From CAZHCA01 sp964530825 (GTDB taxonomy: Bacteria; Bacteroidota; Bacteroidia; Chitinophagales; Saprospiraceae): a stretch of 64,000 nt of DNA. This document shows positions 60,844-64,000 of the stretch, one piece after another. The first letter of the stretch is position 1. Every line of letters starts with the position of its first letter. Where the stretch lies: the NCBI GenBank assembly GCA_964530825.1, contig CAZHCA010000015.1, forward strand, positions 35,413 through 99,412. The letters run 5' to 3'. Position numbers and translations under genes: made by a program. Under the pieces are notes generated by a model. That model saw only the letters and a program-made list of their open reading frames with translations, ran no database searches and was not told where the DNA came from.

Positions 60844-61845
60844 ATGGAGATGGATATTAGTCGGCACCTAGCCCATCTTTTAATGTGGAACGAATCGCTT
60901 CCACTTCCCGGAATGGGCGTGTTGATCTTGAAGAAGGAACCCGCTTATTTGGCACCCTCCGGAGAAGCGGTGCAGCCTCCGGAGCGTAAACCGGTATTTC
61001 GGGAGTCTCCTTCGACGAATGTTACCGAGTTGGTACAAGTAGTACAGCAGCGTTTCAACTTGCCTACGGAGGTTGCTCAGCGCATTGTCCATCAATTCCT
61101 GGAGCGTTGCCGACAATCGTTGGAAACCACGGGAGCAATTGATCTACCGGGAATTGGCCGGTTGTACCAGGGTAAACGTCAGAAACTACACCTGCTGCGG
61201 AATTCGGGCAACCTGGCTAAGGAGAGTTTTGGCCTGCCTGTACTCCGCCTACAACCATTGCGTACCGAACCTGCCATCATCGAAGAAGCCAAAGCGGAAC
61301 TTCCCATTTCGGCTACTGCTGCCTCAGATTCAAAAGACAGCCCCAGAAGCGGTTTCAGCGACTGGTTCCAGCAGAACCTGGCCTGGATAAGCGCTGCTGG
61401 GGTCATCCTCCTTGGGATTGGACTGTTTTTGGTTTTTTACTACCGAAATAGCGATCGCTTTGCCACGTCTTCCGGGACTCTGTCTATTCCGAGCGAGCGA
61501 CTCAATGTGCCACCTACTACCGGCGAGGCAGATGCCGAGCCGTTTAATCCTGCAACGGATGAGCCGGATACCGAGGGGATTACCCCGCTCCCTGATCAGC
61601 AATACGTCATGATCGGAATCGGCCTGTTTCGCGAAGATGCCAATGTCCAGAAGCTCTTACAGGACATTGCCGAAGCCGGATTTGAGCCCTATACTGAACC
61701 GATTAACGGCTTAACCCGGGTGGGGGTCCAGATGACCTACCGGAAAGAGGAGGAAGTGCGTAAAGCACTACGTGAAATTCGCGAACAATTCGCCTCCGAT
61801 GCCGTGGTTGTTCAACGGGGAAAACGACAATCCTCCAGTGAATAA
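60844..61845 (+). CDS. HU-CCDC81 / SPOR domain membrane protein
   Basis: A 333-residue protein with an N-terminal HU-like CCDC81 domain (two copies, about 5-45 and 55-125, including IDLPGIGRLYQG), a membrane helix (about 177-200), a Pro/Glu-rich linker and a C-terminal SPOR domain (about 255-325, YVMIGIGLFREDANVQKLL). SPOR domains bind denuded glycan at division sites, so it may link nucleoid or cytoplasmic partners to the cell wall. Monocistronic, followed by a terminator. Confidence 0.85.
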   Translation: MEMDISRHLAHLLMWNESLPLPGMGVLILKKEPAYLAPSGEAVQPPERKPVFRESPSTNVTELVQVVQQRFNLPTEVAQRIVHQFLERCRQSLETTGAIDLPGIGRLYQGKRQKLHLLRNSGNLAKESFGLPVLRLQPLRTEPAIIEEAKAELPISATAASDSKDSPRSGFSDWFQQNLAWISAAGVILLGIGLFLVFYYRNSDRFATSSGTLSIPSERLNVPPTTGEADAEPFNPATDEPDTEGITPLPDQQYVMIGIGLFREDANVQKLLQDIAEAGFEPYTEPINGLTRVGVQMTYRKEEEVRKALREIREQFASDAVVVQRGKRQSSSE

Positions 61846-61849
61846 ATTA

Positions 61850-61896
61850 TCCCTGCAGCGACCTCAGGTCTGAGTTCGCTACAGGGACAAGTTTTT
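61850..61896 (+). terminator. Intrinsic terminator of the SPOR gene
   Basis: TCCCTGCAGCGA (61850-61861) pairs with TCGCTACAGGGA (61876-61887) with one mismatch, enclosing a CTCAG/CTGAG inner stem, followed by TTTTT. Confidence 0.75.
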
Positions 61897-61898
61897 GA

Positions 61899-63872
61899 TT
61901 AATATTCACCGCCAATTTCCCGGTCATTCCATTCAGGATGATTTTCAAATTTCGGTAGCACCTGGGGTACGACCGTCATGCCAGTAGTATCCGTCAGGGT
62001 TTCCATGAATACCACCAGATCATCCATTTCCCGATCGGTGAGGTTGAGTTCAGAGAACGGCAATGTTTGATGGTCCAGATCAATACCCATCCCGGCCCCG
62101 CCGCCGCGGTTGTAAAAGTCTACGACTTCGTGCAGGGTATTGTACACCCCGTTGTGCATGTAAGGAGCGGTGAGCGCAACGTTACGCACCGTTGTCGTTT
62201 TGAACGAGTATTTATAGAAATCGGCTCGGTCGAAAGGCCGCCCGTTGTTATAGCGCCCCTCGTCTGGATCGATTTCCAGGTTGATCGTGTCATTGGTTGT
62301 TGGCACACCCAGTACTTCGGACTCAGAGTCTTTGAAATCTGGTGGTACTGTACCATAGAAAGTAGGTGCAAAGTGACAAGTTCCGCAGGCGCCCTTACCC
62401 ATAAATACGTTGAAGCCGCGTTTGGCAGCTTCTGTTAGTTCCTCTCGCTCGTCTCGTACGTACTGATCAAAAGGACTGTTAAAAGAGCTTAGGCTAATGA
62501 TATAAGAGGTAATGGCATTCGATACGGACCAAGGCGAAATCGAATACTGCGGGTATTCGCTGTAGGCTTCCTTGAAAAGCTGCCGATACTCTTTACTTTT
62601 TTTTAGTTTTTCCAAGATATTGGCAAAGGTCGTATTGAATTCTTTTTCGTCGGCAATAACGTGCTGCATCTGGTCCTCTAGTGTTTCCAGCCGGAAATCA
62701 AGAAACCATCGGTTGGCATATACAGAATTGACAACGGTAGGAGAATTTCGGCTGACTGTCCCGTGAAATCCTAAGGCCATACTTTTGGGTAAGCCGTCGG
62801 TAAATCCTTTTTTAGGATCGTGGCACGAGGCACATGCCCGCTCATTGTTGGAAGAAAGAATGGGGTCGAAGAAAAGCAGCCGACCCAGTTCGATCCGCTT
62901 CGGATTGACATCCTTGCTACTCGTATTGGCAAAGTAATAAGGATTGAGCAAGGAGTCGGAGAAAATATTTTGCGCGTGATAATTAGTTGATTGTGCGCGG
63001 TCTGTCGTTTCATCGATGGTCTCAATGCCCAGCTTGCGGTGGGCCTGGTATAATGCCTTAAAAAGCGGATTGATGTAGGCCTTGACGAACGTCAACCGGT
63101 CAAAGCTATCAAAATCGTTGTTATCGGCCAGGTATTGGTCTGCATCTTGAAAAAGGTTTCGGATTTGCTGAGCCAGGTCGTCTGCACCTCGCTGGTCCAG
63201 CAGCGAATAATAAGCCTGGATGCCCTCATGAACGGCTTTTAATGACCGACGAGCTTCGGGTAATGCATTAGCAGAGCCTGGGGTATCGAACCCGGTCACT
63301 CCCAAGGTAAATACCCGGATCAATTCCTGGCGAGCGGCTTCGAAAACGTGCCGGTGCTCTAAGCGAATGCGCCGCTGATAATTGCGGATCTTCTCAGCAT
63401 TGTCGCCAAGTTTATCCAGCATTTCTAAAATAACTGCTCGTTCCACCAGCGGGTCCTCCGCAAATACCAGTTCGTCCAGTACTTGCAACCCTTCCGGTTC
63501 AATTACCGAGAGCTTGGAGTCTTTGGGCATAACCGAAGGAAGAGGGGCACCATTCAGGTAATTCTTAACCACGGTATGGTCGTAATACTCCAGGAGGTAT
63601 TCAATGTCTTTAAATGCCAGGCGGCAGGCCAGGTGGGCTTCCTGTAGCTGCTCCACACTTTTGGGTGATTCGTCCAGTTTGAGGGCAGCCATTCGTACCT
63701 GCTGGATAGCAGCTACAAAGTTATCCAGCCCCGCGTGGTAAGTCAGTTTGATTTCTACGACTGGACTATCAGAGAGCGGTTTTTCAGCCGGCAGAAAAGA
63801 TAGATTGGAAAGACCCAACAACAAGGCCCCAAATGCGGCCGTGACCACTGCATATCGCATCTTGCGCTTCAT
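61899..63872 (-). CDS. Diheme cytochrome c peroxidase with N-terminal helical domain
   Basis: A 657-residue exported protein (signal peptide about 1-28). The C-terminal ~330 residues are a MauG/CcpA-type diheme peroxidase with CASCHD and CGTCHF heme motifs and the ELGRLLFFDPILSSNNERAC block. The N-terminal ~290 residues (HAGLDNFVAAIQQVRMAALK, AHLACRLAFKDIEYLLEYYD) look like an imelysin-like helical domain. The fusion is larger than a normal ~340-residue peroxidase. Possibly an iron- or redox-linked enzyme; the role of the N-terminal domain is inference. Confidence 0.85.
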   Translation of the reverse strand: MKRKMRYAVVTAAFGALLLGLSNLSFLPAEKPLSDSPVVEIKLTYHAGLDNFVAAIQQVRMAALKLDESPKSVEQLQEAHLACRLAFKDIEYLLEYYDHTVVKNYLNGAPLPSVMPKDSKLSVIEPEGLQVLDELVFAEDPLVERAVILEMLDKLGDNAEKIRNYQRRIRLEHRHVFEAARQELIRVFTLGVTGFDTPGSANALPEARRSLKAVHEGIQAYYSLLDQRGADDLAQQIRNLFQDADQYLADNNDFDSFDRLTFVKAYINPLFKALYQAHRKLGIETIDETTDRAQSTNYHAQNIFSDSLLNPYYFANTSSKDVNPKRIELGRLLFFDPILSSNNERACASCHDPKKGFTDGLPKSMALGFHGTVSRNSPTVVNSVYANRWFLDFRLETLEDQMQHVIADEKEFNTTFANILEKLKKSKEYRQLFKEAYSEYPQYSISPWSVSNAITSYIISLSSFNSPFDQYVRDEREELTEAAKRGFNVFMGKGACGTCHFAPTFYGTVPPDFKDSESEVLGVPTTNDTINLEIDPDEGRYNNGRPFDRADFYKYSFKTTTVRNVALTAPYMHNGVYNTLHEVVDFYNRGGGAGMGIDLDHQTLPFSELNLTDREMDDLVVFMETLTDTTGMTVVPQVLPKFENHPEWNDREIGGEY

Positions 63873-63894
63873 CGCGATTGGGTTTTAAATACGG

Positions 63895-63920
63895 AAGGGT
63901 TTCCCGTGAGGAAACCCTTT
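63895..63920. other. Perfect 10-bp hairpin upstream of the peroxidase gene
   Basis: AAGGGTTTCC and GGAAACCCTT enclose a short loop about 25-45 bp upstream of the peroxidase ATG. No T run follows on either strand, so it is a leader or operator element rather than a terminator. Confidence 0.45.
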
Positions 63921-64000
63921 CGTAGTATGAAATAAAAAGTCAAATCACTAGTGTCCGGCTAAGAAAACTTTTTTTGCGAATAAAATTCTGTTTTTCAATG

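Noticed and set aside
63895..63920. Hairpin upstream of the peroxidase as a terminator
   Set aside because: No T run follows on either strand; kept only as an unassigned structured element.
1..64000. tRNA, rRNA, CRISPR arrays, insertion sequences or attachment sites
   Set aside because: I scanned the intergenic regions for T-loop-like sequences, repeated spacers, transposase frames and flanking inverted repeats and found none that could be supported.

Overview
The window comes from a Bacteroidota chromosome, most likely a Saprospiria (Lewinella-like) bacterium. Several things point there: TAnnTTTG promoter boxes with little Shine-Dalgarno, a type IX secretion (T9SS) C-terminal sorting domain on a PKD protein, a TonB-dependent receptor with a carboxypeptidase-like N-terminal domain, an S16 protein with a long tail, and many Bacteroidota-restricted families (Porin_10, DUF1573, DUF2452, HU-CCDC81/SPOR). 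The phylum is well supported; the class is inference. I see no rRNA, tRNA, CRISPR array, insertion sequence or prophage. The window is ordinary chromosome with short accessory pockets.

Layout. 1-5.2 kb: an ECF sigma factor diverging from a secreted fasciclin protein, then kdsA with a secreted protein, an FAD-dependent dehydrogenase and a DoxX protein. 5.2-10 kb: a Kv-type channel, then a LytTR response regulator, an unlisted 49-residue double-glycine peptide gene with its own promoter, and a soluble TPR/LytS-type histidine kinase. A 570-bp non-coding stretch follows that carries three copies of an 18-nt repeat, each followed by an intrinsic terminator. 10-16 kb: pbpC, an RRM RNA-binding protein, fumC, superoxide dismutase and a lipoprotein. 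16-22 kb: recN-fabI-porin-lipoprotein and an LpxH-like phosphoesterase whose coding sequence contains a perfect 18-bp inverted repeat. 22-30 kb: a GH57 hydrolase, a PIG-L deacetylase with a small membrane protein and a sodium/solute symporter.

29.5-40 kb: a minus-strand run containing a HEPN/PD-(D/E)XK-like protein, RDD, SH3 lipoprotein, fatty-acid hydroxylase and a cysteine/cystathionine synthase. Then come a Nudix hydrolase, small secreted proteins, lepB with DUF1573 and DUF2452 genes, a coiled-coil membrane protein and a DEDDy exonuclease. 40-46.5 kb: a helical-repeat protein, a 945-bp gap with two orphan terminators (candidate small RNAs), rpe, a TonB receptor and an unlisted 55-residue membrane peptide gene. 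46.5-55 kb: a T9SS PKD protein, rpsP, an unknown protein, fused trehalose-6-phosphate synthase/phosphatase and an EI24 protein. 55-64 kb: hemL with a two-component pair, a membrane PD-(D/E)XK-like protein, a cytochrome c/FG-GAP lipoprotein, an HU/SPOR protein and a diheme cytochrome c peroxidase with an N-terminal extension.

The best candidates for something undescribed are the response regulator/GG-peptide/TPR-kinase cassette (6.2-9.4 kb), the tandem repeat-plus-terminator array beside it (9.6-10.0 kb), and the HEPN/PD-(D/E)XK fusion (29.6-30.5 kb).
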